Assembly: GCF_008365405.1 (NCBI RefSeq)
Contig: NZ_QOKV01000021.1
Span: 1 to 64,000, forward strand
Reading direction: 5' to 3'
DNA length: 64,000 bases
Source: Azospirillum brasilense
Lineage (GTDB): Bacteria > Pseudomonadota > Alphaproteobacteria > Azospirillales > Azospirillaceae
A program made the position numbers and the translations under genes. Below, piece after piece: positions 7,853 through 14,932 of the stretch; position 1 is the stretch's first letter; every line of letters begins with the position of its first letter. The notes under the pieces are model-generated. The model was not told the origin of the DNA and did not search any database. It saw only the letters and a list, made by a program, of their open reading frames with translations.

Positions 7853-8388
7853 AGGCGGCTGAGGTCGGGGAAGGGCCGGACCGGATCGCGGCCGTCCCAG
7901 TCGAGGGAGGCGTTGCGGATCAGGTCGAACATCTTGCCCTTCGGCCCGGCGACCTCCGACAGCTCGATCACAGTGCCGGGGTGGTACTCGGTGTCGAAAT
8001 AGACGAAGCGGCCCTTTTCGCCGACCTCGCCGCTCATCACCGGCTTGAAGCCCTGGCCGGTCAGCCGCTCCAAGTCGGCGTCGTAATTCTCGGTCCAGTA
8101 GGCGACGTGCTGGAGCCCGGTGCGGCCCGCCTTCAAGAAGTCGCGGTACATGGACGGCGCGTCGTTGCGGGTCTGGATCAGCTCCATCTGGAGCGGACCG
8201 GAGTTGGCGAGCGCCACCGAGTTGTGAACCTCGTACCGCTCCCCGCGGTAGGTGTAGTTCTTGATCGGAACCCGCTCGTTGTAGAACCACGGGCCGATGC
8301 CCAAGGTGCGGCTCCAGTAGTCCATGGCGGCCTCGATGTCGTCGACGACGTAGCCAGCCTGCCGGATCTGGCCGAAAAATCGGCTCAT
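7849..8388 (-). CDS. VOC-family (glyoxalase/dioxygenase fold) protein
   Basis: A 179-residue vicinal-oxygen-chelate protein. Two beta-alpha-beta-beta-beta modules are seen. The first begins IRQAGYVVDDIEAAMDYWS. The second contains GLQHVAYWTENYDADLERL, and the strand PGTVIELSEV supplies a typical metal-ligand Glu; His in LQHVAY is a second likely ligand. An AGGAG stands 8 bases before the ATG. It is the first enzyme of the operon after the TRAP genes and is coupled to the RLP gene by a GTGA overlap. Members do isomerisations, lyase or dioxygenase chemistry. No such gene belongs to the apionate pathways as I know them, so it may be an extra step or an epimerase for the imported acid. Confidence 0.82.
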   Translation of the reverse strand: MSRFFGQIRQAGYVVDDIEAAMDYWSRTLGIGPWFYNERVPIKNYTYRGERYEVHNSVALANSGPLQMELIQTRNDAPSMYRDFLKAGRTGLQHVAYWTENYDADLERLTGQGFKPVMSGEVGEKGRFVYFDTEYHPGTVIELSEVAGPKGKMFDLIRNASLDWDGRDPVRPFPDLSRL

Positions 8389-8485
8389 GAAGGAACTCCT
8401 GAATTTATCGTTGTGGGGGACCGGCGCGAAAGCGCTGACGTCGGCCGTTGCTTTGGTCGCCTGACCTCCTGCCGCTTCTCTCACC

Positions 8486-8570
8486 CGTCATTCCCGCGAA
8501 GGCGGGAATCCAGTCCGTTCAAGTGCTTGAGTGCGGAGTTTCCTGGACCCCCGCCTTCGCGGGGGTGACG
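8486..8570. repeat. Intergenic inverted-repeat element (REP-like, 28-bp arms)
   Basis: Two 28-bp arms in opposite orientation, at 8486-8513 and 8543-8570, share CCCGCGAAGGCGGG cores flanked by CGTCA and TCCAG, with only four differences between arms. The spacer is 29 bp. Each arm can itself form a hairpin (CCCGC-GAAG-GCGGG). The form is that of dispersed palindromic elements common in Proteobacteria. It lies in the 218-bp gap between the TRAP permease and the VOC gene of the same operon, where it could tune downstream transcript levels. Confidence 0.85.
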
Positions 8571-8606
8571 AAGAGGAACGTGGCTATCGGTCGGAAAGGC
8601 TGGGCC

Positions 8607-10496
8607 TCAGTAGGGAAGGAAGCCGGTGGAAATCCACGGAATGGCGGCGACCACGATCAGGCCCACGAGAAGGGCGGCGACGTAGCCCCAGATGTGCTTC
8701 AGTCCTTCGTCCGGGCTGACCTTGCTGATGGCGCAGGCGCCGTAGTAGCCAACGCCGAAGGGCGGGGCGAACAGGCCGATGCCCATGGCGAAGATCACCA
8801 CCATCGCGTAATGCACCTCGTGCACCCCGGCGTCGCGGGCGATGGGGAACAGCAGCGGGCCGAACAGGACGATGGCGGGGATGCCCTCCAGCACGCTGCC
8901 CAGGATGATGAAGGCGACGATGGAGATGGCGAGGAAGCCGTAGCCACCGCCGGGGATGTCGGCCATCCACAGGGCCAGCGCGCGGGAGAAGCCGGACTGC
9001 GTCAGGCCCCAGGCCATGGCGGTGGCGCAGCCGACGATGAAGATGATCGCCCCGGTCAGCGACGCCGTCTCGATCAGCATCGGCTTCAGCCGCGCCCAGT
9101 CGAACTGGCGGTAGACCAGCAGGCCCATGAGGGTGGAGTAGGCGATGCCGATGGTCGACACCTCGGTCGCCGTCGCGACACCTTCCACCACCGCGGCCCG
9201 GATGACGAAGGGCAGCAGGATGGCCGGCAGGGCGGCCACGGCCAGACGGGCGATCTCCGACGCCGGCGGGCGGCGGATGTGGCTCAGATCCTCATGCCGG
9301 TAGCGCCACCAGACGACGGCGCAGAGGGCGGCACCCAGCACCACCGCCGGCAGCAGGCCGCCCGCGAACAGCGCCGCGATGGACACGCCGGTGACCGAGC
9401 CGATGGTGATGAGGACGATGGAGGGCGGGATGGTCTCGGTCTGCGCGCCGGTCGCCGACAGCAGGGCGACGAGGTCGCCGGGAGGGGCGCCGCGCTTCTT
9501 CATCTCCGGGAACAGCACCGGCGCGATGGCCGCCATGTCGGCGATCTTCGAGCCGGAGATGCCCGATACCAGATACATCGCCCCGATCAGCACGTAGGAC
9601 AGGCCGCCGCGCACATGGCCGAGCAGGCTGGCGAGGAACTGGATCATGGCGCGGGCCATGCCGGTCATCTCGATCAGCAGGCCGAGGAAGACGAACAGCG
9701 GCACCGCCAGCAGGATCAGGTGCGACATGCCCTCGTCCAGCCGCCCGACCATGACGAGCAGCGGGGTCGAGGTGGTCAGCGCCAGATAGCCGAAGGTGGC
9801 CAGCGCGAAGGAGAAGGCGATGGGGACGCCGCCGAACACGCAGGCGGCGACCACGCCGACGAAGAAGATGACGAGGTTGGCCTGCCCCAGCGGCTTCAGC
9901 AGCGGGCCGGCCAGCCAGAAGGCCACGGTCACCGCCGCGGTCAGCGCGACCGCCGCGAGCGTGATCCGGAGGTTGCGCATCCGCATCAGCCGGATCAGCG
10001 CCACCACCGCCATCAGCCCCAGCCCGGTCGGCAGGGCCGCCGCGCGCCAAGCGTTGCTGATCTCCAGCGCCGGGGTGACGATGAACTGCTCCTCCATGGC
10101 GTAGTCCAGGGCGGGGTGCAGGATCATCGCCAGGAAGGCGATGGGGGCCGTGATCGCCAGCGTCTCCAGAAGGGCGCGCGTGGTCGGGCCGACCCGGCTG
10201 ACCAGACCGGTCATCCGCATATGCTCGCCGCGGCGCAGCGCCACCACGGCGCCCAGCATGGACAGCCACAGGAAGAGGATCGAGGCCAGCTCGTCCGACC
10301 ACACCAGCGGCGCATGGAAGACGTAGCGCGCCGTCACCCCGGCCAGCAGGATGGCGATCTCGGCCAGAACGATGAGGGCGGCGGCACCCTCCACCGTCGC
10401 GGCGAGGCCGCGGTCCAGCCGATCGGTCCAGGAACCGCCGGACGCGGCCCCTGGCATGGCGCCGCCCTCGTCGAGCGCCGTCGCGTGGTGAGACAA
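8607..10496 (-). CDS. TRAP transporter permease, fused DctQ-DctM
   Basis: A 629-residue inner-membrane protein that joins the small (Q) and large (M) TRAP permease subunits in one chain. Residues about 25-180 carry four helices of the Q type (including VWSDELASILFLWLSMLGAV). From about 220 to the end there are some 12 or more helices of the M type, with the family signatures SGISGSKIADMAAIAPVLFPEM, GAQTETIPPSIVLI and GIGLFAPPFGVGYY. The TTG at 10496 is favoured because GGGAGG lies 8 bases upstream; the alternative ATG is at 10457. It works with the binding protein 43 bp upstream to import an organic acid, driven by the sodium or proton gradient. Confidence 0.9.
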   Translation of the reverse strand: MSHHATALDEGGAMPGAASGGSWTDRLDRGLAATVEGAAALIVLAEIAILLAGVTARYVFHAPLVWSDELASILFLWLSMLGAVVALRRGEHMRMTGLVSRVGPTTRALLETLAITAPIAFLAMILHPALDYAMEEQFIVTPALEISNAWRAAALPTGLGLMAVVALIRLMRMRNLRITLAAVALTAAVTVAFWLAGPLLKPLGQANLVIFFVGVVAACVFGGVPIAFSFALATFGYLALTTSTPLLVMVGRLDEGMSHLILLAVPLFVFLGLLIEMTGMARAMIQFLASLLGHVRGGLSYVLIGAMYLVSGISGSKIADMAAIAPVLFPEMKKRGAPPGDLVALLSATGAQTETIPPSIVLITIGSVTGVSIAALFAGGLLPAVVLGAALCAVVWWRYRHEDLSHIRRPPASEIARLAVAALPAILLPFVIRAAVVEGVATATEVSTIGIAYSTLMGLLVYRQFDWARLKPMLIETASLTGAIIFIVGCATAMAWGLTQSGFSRALALWMADIPGGGYGFLAISIVAFIILGSVLEGIPAIVLFGPLLFPIARDAGVHEVHYAMVVIFAMGIGLFAPPFGVGYYGACAISKVSPDEGLKHIWGYVAALLVGLIVVAAIPWISTGFLPY

Positions 10497-10539
10497 AGCC
10501 GCACCCTCCCTTCCCGTGTTGTCCACTGCCGTTCGTTCG

Positions 10540-11595
10540 TCAGGCGAGCTTACCGACGGCGCCTTCCAGCAGCGCCCAGGCCTCGTCGCCGAAGCGGCCC
10601 TTCCATTCACCGTAGAAGCCGCTGTCGCGGAGCTTGGCGCGGAAGCTGTCGGGCGACGGCTGGTTGAAGGCCAGGCCCTTGGACTGGAGGTCGGCCTGCA
10701 CCGACTGGTTCAGCGCCTTGATGTCCTCGCGCTGCTGCACGCCGGCGTCGTTGATCGCGGTGGAGACGATCTTCTGCAGGTCGGGGGGCAGGCCGCGCCA
10801 CGCGCGCCCGTTGGCGATGAACCAGAAGCCGTCCCAGATGTGGTTGGACAGGGCGCAGTACTTCTGCACCTCGTACAGCTTGGCGACCTGGATGATCGGC
10901 AGCGGGTTCTCCTGCGCGTCGACGATGCGCGTCTGGAGCGAGGAATAGACCTCCGAGAACTGCAGGCTGGCCGGGGCGGCGGACAGCGACTTGAACATGG
11001 CGATGCTGAGCGGGCTGACCGGCACGCGGATCTTCAGCCCGTCCATGTCGGCGGCGGTCTGGATCGGCTTGGCCCCGCTGGTCATCTGGCGGAAGCCGTT
11101 GTCCCACATCTTCTCGAAGGCGTGCAGGCCGACCTTGGAGATGGCGCCGCGCACATGCTCGCCCAGCTTGCCGTCCATGGCGGACCAGACCTGCCCGTAG
11201 TCGGCGAAGGCGAAGCCGACGGCGTTGATGGCGGCCACCGGGACCAGCGTGGCGATGACCAGCGCCGAGGGCGTGAAGAAGGTGATGCCGCCGCTGCGCA
11301 CCTGCGACAGCATGTCGGTGTCGCCGCCGAGCTGGTTGTTCGGGAAGATCTGGATATCGACGCGGCCGTTCGTCTCGCGGCGGATGCGCTCCGCCGCCTC
11401 GTGCGAGCGGACGTTCAGCGGATGGGTCAGCGGCAGGTTGTTGCCGTACTTGAAGTCGAACTCGGCGGCGCGGGCGATGCGCGGCGCGCCGATCAGCGTG
11501 GCGGTGCCGGCCCCCGCGGCCAACCCGGCAGCCATTCCGATCGCCGGAGTGGCGGCCAACCCCTTGAGCATCGTGCGGCGCGAGAGCGGGTTCAT
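10540..11595 (-). CDS. TRAP transporter substrate-binding protein (DctP family)
   Basis: A 351-residue periplasmic binding protein. The N-terminus NPLSRRTMLKGLAATPAIG has the twin-arginine pattern followed by a hydrophobic stretch and an ARAAEF cleavage-like site, so Tat export is expected. The mature part shows DctP features: NLPLTHPLNVRSHEAAERI, PNNQLGGDTDMLSQVRSG, and the region LKIRVPVSPLSIAMFKSL, where the conserved Arg usually grips the ligand carboxylate. GGAGG lies 5 bases before the ATG. It is the first gene of the operon, so its ligand should be the acid processed by the VOC, RLP and kinase enzymes. Confidence 0.93.
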   Translation of the reverse strand: MNPLSRRTMLKGLAATPAIGMAAGLAAGAGTATLIGAPRIARAAEFDFKYGNNLPLTHPLNVRSHEAAERIRRETNGRVDIQIFPNNQLGGDTDMLSQVRSGGITFFTPSALVIATLVPVAAINAVGFAFADYGQVWSAMDGKLGEHVRGAISKVGLHAFEKMWDNGFRQMTSGAKPIQTAADMDGLKIRVPVSPLSIAMFKSLSAAPASLQFSEVYSSLQTRIVDAQENPLPIIQVAKLYEVQKYCALSNHIWDGFWFIANGRAWRGLPPDLQKIVSTAINDAGVQQREDIKALNQSVQADLQSKGLAFNQPSPDSFRAKLRDSGFYGEWKGRFGDEAWALLEGAVGKLA

Positions 11596-11608
11596 GCTTT
11601 CCTCCCAG

Positions 11609-11690
11609 GAAACGTTGATGTAGTTTGATGTTTGACGGTGATTGTTGGTTGGACGGTATGTGCGCGAATGGCCGGTGTCAAACGCGAATG
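11609..11690. promoter_or_regulatory. Divergent control region of the TRAP/RLP operon and LacI gene
   Basis: The 131-bp gap between two divergent start codons holds a CG-centred half-palindrome (GAAACGTTGA near 11609-11618), just upstream of the dctP ribosome site, and two direct copies of CGCGAATG (11663-11670, 11683-11690) spaced 20 bp, about two helical turns. LacI-family operators are typically CG-centred palindromes. Assignment is tentative; no promoter hexamers are clear. Confidence 0.3.
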
Positions 11691-11726
11691 ATGATGTGAT
11701 TTGATGGGATAGGAGGGTTTTGAACC

Positions 11727-12827
11727 GTGATGCAGGATGATGCGGACGCCGTCGCCGCACCCTTCGAGACGAGGCCCGAGAATGCCCGTGGACTGCCGCG
11801 GATCGCCGACATCGCGCGGCTGTCCGGCGTCTCCACGGCCACCGTGGACCGCGTGCTGAACCACCGCCCCGGCGTGCGCCCGGCGACGGTGCAGCGCGTG
11901 ATGAAGGCGGCGGCGGAGCTGGACTACATCCCGGAATCGGACATCGGTGCGGCGCTGGGACCCAAGCCGCTGCGGCTGGCCTTCCTGCTGCCGGACGGGA
12001 CGAACCGCTACCTGACGCGGCTCGGCCAGCTCATCCGCCAGTCGGAGGCGGCGCTGGCCCCGCTGGGCATCCGCGCGCATGTGGAATTCATCAAGAGCTT
12101 CAACCCCGACCTGCTGGCGCGCAGCCTGCTCCAGCACTGGCGCAAGGTGGACGGGGTCGCCTTCATGGCGCTGGAGCATCCGGCGGTGCGCGAGGCGGTG
12201 AACGAACTGGCGGCGCGCAACGTGCCGACGGTGACGCTGATTTCCGACGTGCAGAACTGCCGGCGGGCCGCCTATGTCGGGCTCGACAACCGGGCGGCGG
12301 GGCGGACGGCGGGCTACCTGTTCGCGCGCTTCCTCGGCGGGCGGGCGGGCAAGGTCGCGATGATCGCCGGCAGTCTCAGCTACCGCGCGCACGAGGACCG
12401 CGAGCTGGGCTTCCTCAACGTCCTGAAGGAGATGGCCCCGGCCATCGAGGTGGTGGGGCTGCGCGAGGCCCACGACGACGAGGCCAAGAGCTACCGGCAG
12501 ACGCGGACGCTGCTCAGCCACCACCCCGACCTCGCCGGCATCTACACCATCGGCGGCGGGGCGGAGGGCGTGGCCCGCGCGCTGAAGGAGGCGCGGCGGG
12601 AGCGCGAGGTCGTCTTCATCGGCCACGGCTTCACGCCGGAGACGCGCGCGCTGCTGATCGACGGCACGATGGAGGCGGTGATCACCCAGGACCCGCGCAG
12701 CGCCCTGATGAGCTGTGCCGCCGTCTTCGCCAATCTGCGCGTGGGCCGGGAGGCGATGCACGGCGTGGAACCGCCGCGCATCGAGGTCATCTTCAGGGAG
12801 AACCTGCCCCCCGCGGCTCCGCCGTGA
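11727..12827 (+). CDS. LacI family transcriptional regulator
   Basis: A 366-residue repressor-type regulator. After a 24-residue tail comes the LacI helix-turn-helix IADIARLSGVSTATVDRVLN with the hinge RVMKAAAELDYIPE, then a periplasmic-binding-protein-like effector domain (from about residue 78, LRLAFLLPDGTNRYL). AGGAGG lies 10 bases before the GTG at 11727; an ATG three bases on is equally possible. Facing the TRAP/RLP operon across a short gap, it is the likely controller of that operon, with the imported sugar acid or an intermediate as effector. Its last 35 bp overlap the convergent EamA gene. Confidence 0.92.
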   Translation: MMQDDADAVAAPFETRPENARGLPRIADIARLSGVSTATVDRVLNHRPGVRPATVQRVMKAAAELDYIPESDIGAALGPKPLRLAFLLPDGTNRYLTRLGQLIRQSEAALAPLGIRAHVEFIKSFNPDLLARSLLQHWRKVDGVAFMALEHPAVREAVNELAARNVPTVTLISDVQNCRRAAYVGLDNRAAGRTAGYLFARFLGGRAGKVAMIAGSLSYRAHEDRELGFLNVLKEMAPAIEVVGLREAHDDEAKSYRQTRTLLSHHPDLAGIYTIGGGAEGVARALKEARREREVVFIGHGFTPETRALLIDGTMEAVITQDPRSALMSCAAVFANLRVGREAMHGVEPPRIEVIFRENLPPAAPP

Positions 12828-13731
12828 CCGGCGCCGGGGTGGGCGCGGGCCGCTTGTCGCGCACCATCACGACCAGCAGGACGGCGCAGAGGATCAGCGC
12901 CAGCGCGGCGTAGGTGCGCAGCGGCGGCGTCTCCCCCAAAACGACGATGGCGCCGGTCACGCCAATCACCGGCACGATCAGCGAGCTGACCGACGCCTGC
13001 GCGACGCTCAGCCGCCGCACGATGGCAAACCACAGCAGGTAGCCGCCGACCATCGCCACCAGGATGTGGAAGACCAGCGCGACCAGCACGCGGGGCTCCA
13101 GCGCCAGCGTCGGGGCGGGGTCGAGCGCCAACGCGAATGGCAGCACCACCGGCAGGGAAATGGCGAACTGCCAGCCGGTGATGGCGTTCGGCCCCATGGT
13201 CCAGGCCGTCCGCTTGATCAGGACGTTGCCCAGCGCCCAGCTCAGCGCGCCGGTCAGCATGAAGGCGGGGCCGAGCGGCAGGGCGCCCAGCCGCAGCAGA
13301 TCGGGGCCGAGCAGAACGGCCAAGCCCGTCAGCCCGCAGGCCAGCCCCATCCACTGGCGCGGCCCCGGACGCTCGCCCAGGATCGGAATGGCCAGCAGCG
13401 TCGCCCAGGCCGGCATGGTGTAGGCGATGATGGCCGCGCCCGAGGTCGCCATGTTCATCTGCCCGAAGGCGGAGCAGATGTTGAAGCCCGCCATGTTGAG
13501 CAGCGCGACGGCGGCCAGTGGCCAGCGCTGCCCGCGCGGCACGGCCAGCGATTCCCCGCGCGACCGCGCGTAGGCGAACAGCACCGCCGCTCCCACGGCG
13601 AAGCCCAGGCTGCGCAGCGTCCAGGGCTGGATCTGGGTGAGGATGATCTTGACGGCGGGCCAGTTCAGGCCCCAGCAGACGCTGATGAGACCCACCAGCG
13701 ACAGATCCAGCGCCCGAGCGCGGCTTATCAT
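12793..13731 (-). CDS. EamA/DMT-family permease
   Basis: A 312-residue transporter with ten predicted helices arranged as two EamA repeats (residues about 8-140 and 155-290). Typical elements are the N-terminal ISVCWGLNWPAVKI and, at the end of each repeat, a Gly/Glu-rich loop (PILGERPGPRQWMGL; LGETPPLRTYAALAL). It is the last gene of the ten-gene operon, 74 bp after the BKACE gene with one hairpin between. Members export or import small metabolites and amino acids; here efflux of a pathway product or uptake of a precursor are both possible. Its 3' end runs 35 bp into the convergent lacI-type gene, so no terminator space exists. Confidence 0.85.
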   Translation of the reverse strand: MISRARALDLSLVGLISVCWGLNWPAVKIILTQIQPWTLRSLGFAVGAAVLFAYARSRGESLAVPRGQRWPLAAVALLNMAGFNICSAFGQMNMATSGAAIIAYTMPAWATLLAIPILGERPGPRQWMGLACGLTGLAVLLGPDLLRLGALPLGPAFMLTGALSWALGNVLIKRTAWTMGPNAITGWQFAISLPVVLPFALALDPAPTLALEPRVLVALVFHILVAMVGGYLLWFAIVRRLSVAQASVSSLIVPVIGVTGAIVVLGETPPLRTYAALALILCAVLLVVMVRDKRPAPTPAPVTAEPRGAGSP

Positions 13732-13772
13732 GGCATGGGATTCCGGGTGTGGGGTGGTCGTATCTTGAAATC

Positions 13773-13795
13773 CCCTCTCCCCTCCGGGGAGAGGG
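13773..13795. repeat. Single hairpin of the CCCTCTCCC repeat family
   Basis: CCCTCTCCCC and GGGGAGAGGG pair around a short loop. This is one half of the unit that occurs in full at 14784-14928 and 17594-17730. It sits in the gap between the BKACE stop and the EamA start. Confidence 0.8.
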
Positions 13796-13805
13796 TTATT
13801 CCCGG

Positions 13806-14750
13806 TCAGAACGTCACCGCGTCGCCGCCCTTCAGGGACAGCATGGCGCGGGCCTCGTCCGGCGTCGCGACCTCCAGGGCCAGCCCCTCGATCAGCTTGC
13901 GGACCATGGCGACCTGCTCGGCGTTGGAGGTGGCGAGGCGGCCCGGACCGGCCCACAGATTGTCCTCCAGCCCGACGCGCACGTTGCCGCCCAGGGCCAG
14001 CGACTGCGTGGCGATGGGCATCTGGTTGCGCCCGGCGCCCAGCACCGACCACACATACTGGTCGCCGAACAGCCGGTCGGCGGTGCGTTTCATGTGCATC
14101 ACGTCCTCCGGATGCGGACCGATGCCGCCCAGGATGCCGAACACCGACTGCACGAACAGCGGCGGCGTCACCAGCTTGCGGTCGAGGAAATGGGCCAGCG
14201 TGTAGAGGTGGGAAACGTCGTAGCACTCGAACTCGAAGCGCGTCCCGTTGCCGGAGCAGGTCTTCAGGATGTGCTCGATGTCCTTGAAGGTGTTCTTGAA
14301 GACGAGGTCGCGGCTGTTCTCCAGATAGGTGCGCTCCCAATCGTGCTGGAACGCGCTGAAGCGGTTCAGCATGGGGAACAGGCCGAAATTCATCGAGCCC
14401 ATGTTGAGCGACGCGACCTCCGGCTGGAACTGCGCGGCGGGGCGCAGCCGGTCCTCCACCGTCATGGCGGCGCTGCCGCCGGTGGTGATGTTCACCACGG
14501 CCTTCGTCGCCTGCTTGATGCGCGGCAGGAAGCGTTGGAACAGATCCGGGTCCTGGGTCGGGCGGCCGGTTTCCGGGTCGCGGGCGTGCAGGTGGACGAT
14601 GGCCGCCCCGGCCTCCACCGCGTCGATGGCCTCCGCCGCGATCTGGTCCGGCGTCACTGGCAGGTGCGGCGACATGCTGGGCGTGTGGATGGAACCGGTG
14701 ACCGCGCAGGTGATGATGACTTTGCGCGCGCTCTTCTTGGGCATGGTCAT
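13806..14750 (-). CDS. BKACE family (beta-keto acid cleavage enzyme, DUF849)
   Basis: A 314-residue TIM-barrel enzyme of the family whose founder cleaves 3-keto-5-aminohexanoate with acetyl-CoA. Metal and substrate motifs are in place: VIITCAVTGSIHTP at the N-terminus, AAIVHLHARDPETGRPT with the zinc-binding His-x-His, NITTGGSAAMTVEDRL, and the later GLEDNLW that carries a ligand Glu. GGAGG lies just before the ATG at 14750 (second ATG at 14744). Family members act on diverse beta-keto acids, transferring acetyl to CoA. The gene lies behind the ThDP enzyme in the operon, so the substrate is probably an intermediate of the same catabolic route. Confidence 0.92.
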   Translation of the reverse strand: MTMPKKSARKVIITCAVTGSIHTPSMSPHLPVTPDQIAAEAIDAVEAGAAIVHLHARDPETGRPTQDPDLFQRFLPRIKQATKAVVNITTGGSAAMTVEDRLRPAAQFQPEVASLNMGSMNFGLFPMLNRFSAFQHDWERTYLENSRDLVFKNTFKDIEHILKTCSGNGTRFEFECYDVSHLYTLAHFLDRKLVTPPLFVQSVFGILGGIGPHPEDVMHMKRTADRLFGDQYVWSVLGAGRNQMPIATQSLALGGNVRVGLEDNLWAGPGRLATSNAEQVAMVRKLIEGLALEVATPDEARAMLSLKGGDAVTF

Positions 14751-14783
14751 GCTGTCCTCCCTGTTGTTTCTTCCTCTCCCCGA

Positions 14784-14928
14784 TCCCCTCTCCCGTCCCG
14801 GGAGAGGGTGCCCGCGTTAGCGGGCGGGTGAGGGTCAATCCAAGAATCAGTGTCGTCTTCGTGCCGGACCCTCACCCTCCCCATGGCTGCGCCATGGGAC
14901 CCCTCCCTCTCCCGGGACGGGAGAGGGC
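14784..14928. repeat. Paired REP-like element (two inverted units)
   Basis: The left unit (14784-14835) has a CCCTCTCCC/GGGAGAGGG hairpin, then a CCCGC-GTTA-GCGGG hairpin, then GGGTGAGGGT. The right unit (about 14868-14928) is the same plan in reverse, with ACCCTCACCC, a CCATGG-type hairpin and CTCTCCC/GGGAGAG. Together they form a large imperfect palindrome between the ThDP-enzyme stop and the BKACE start, within one operon. Confidence 0.88.
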
Positions 14929-14932
14929 CTGT

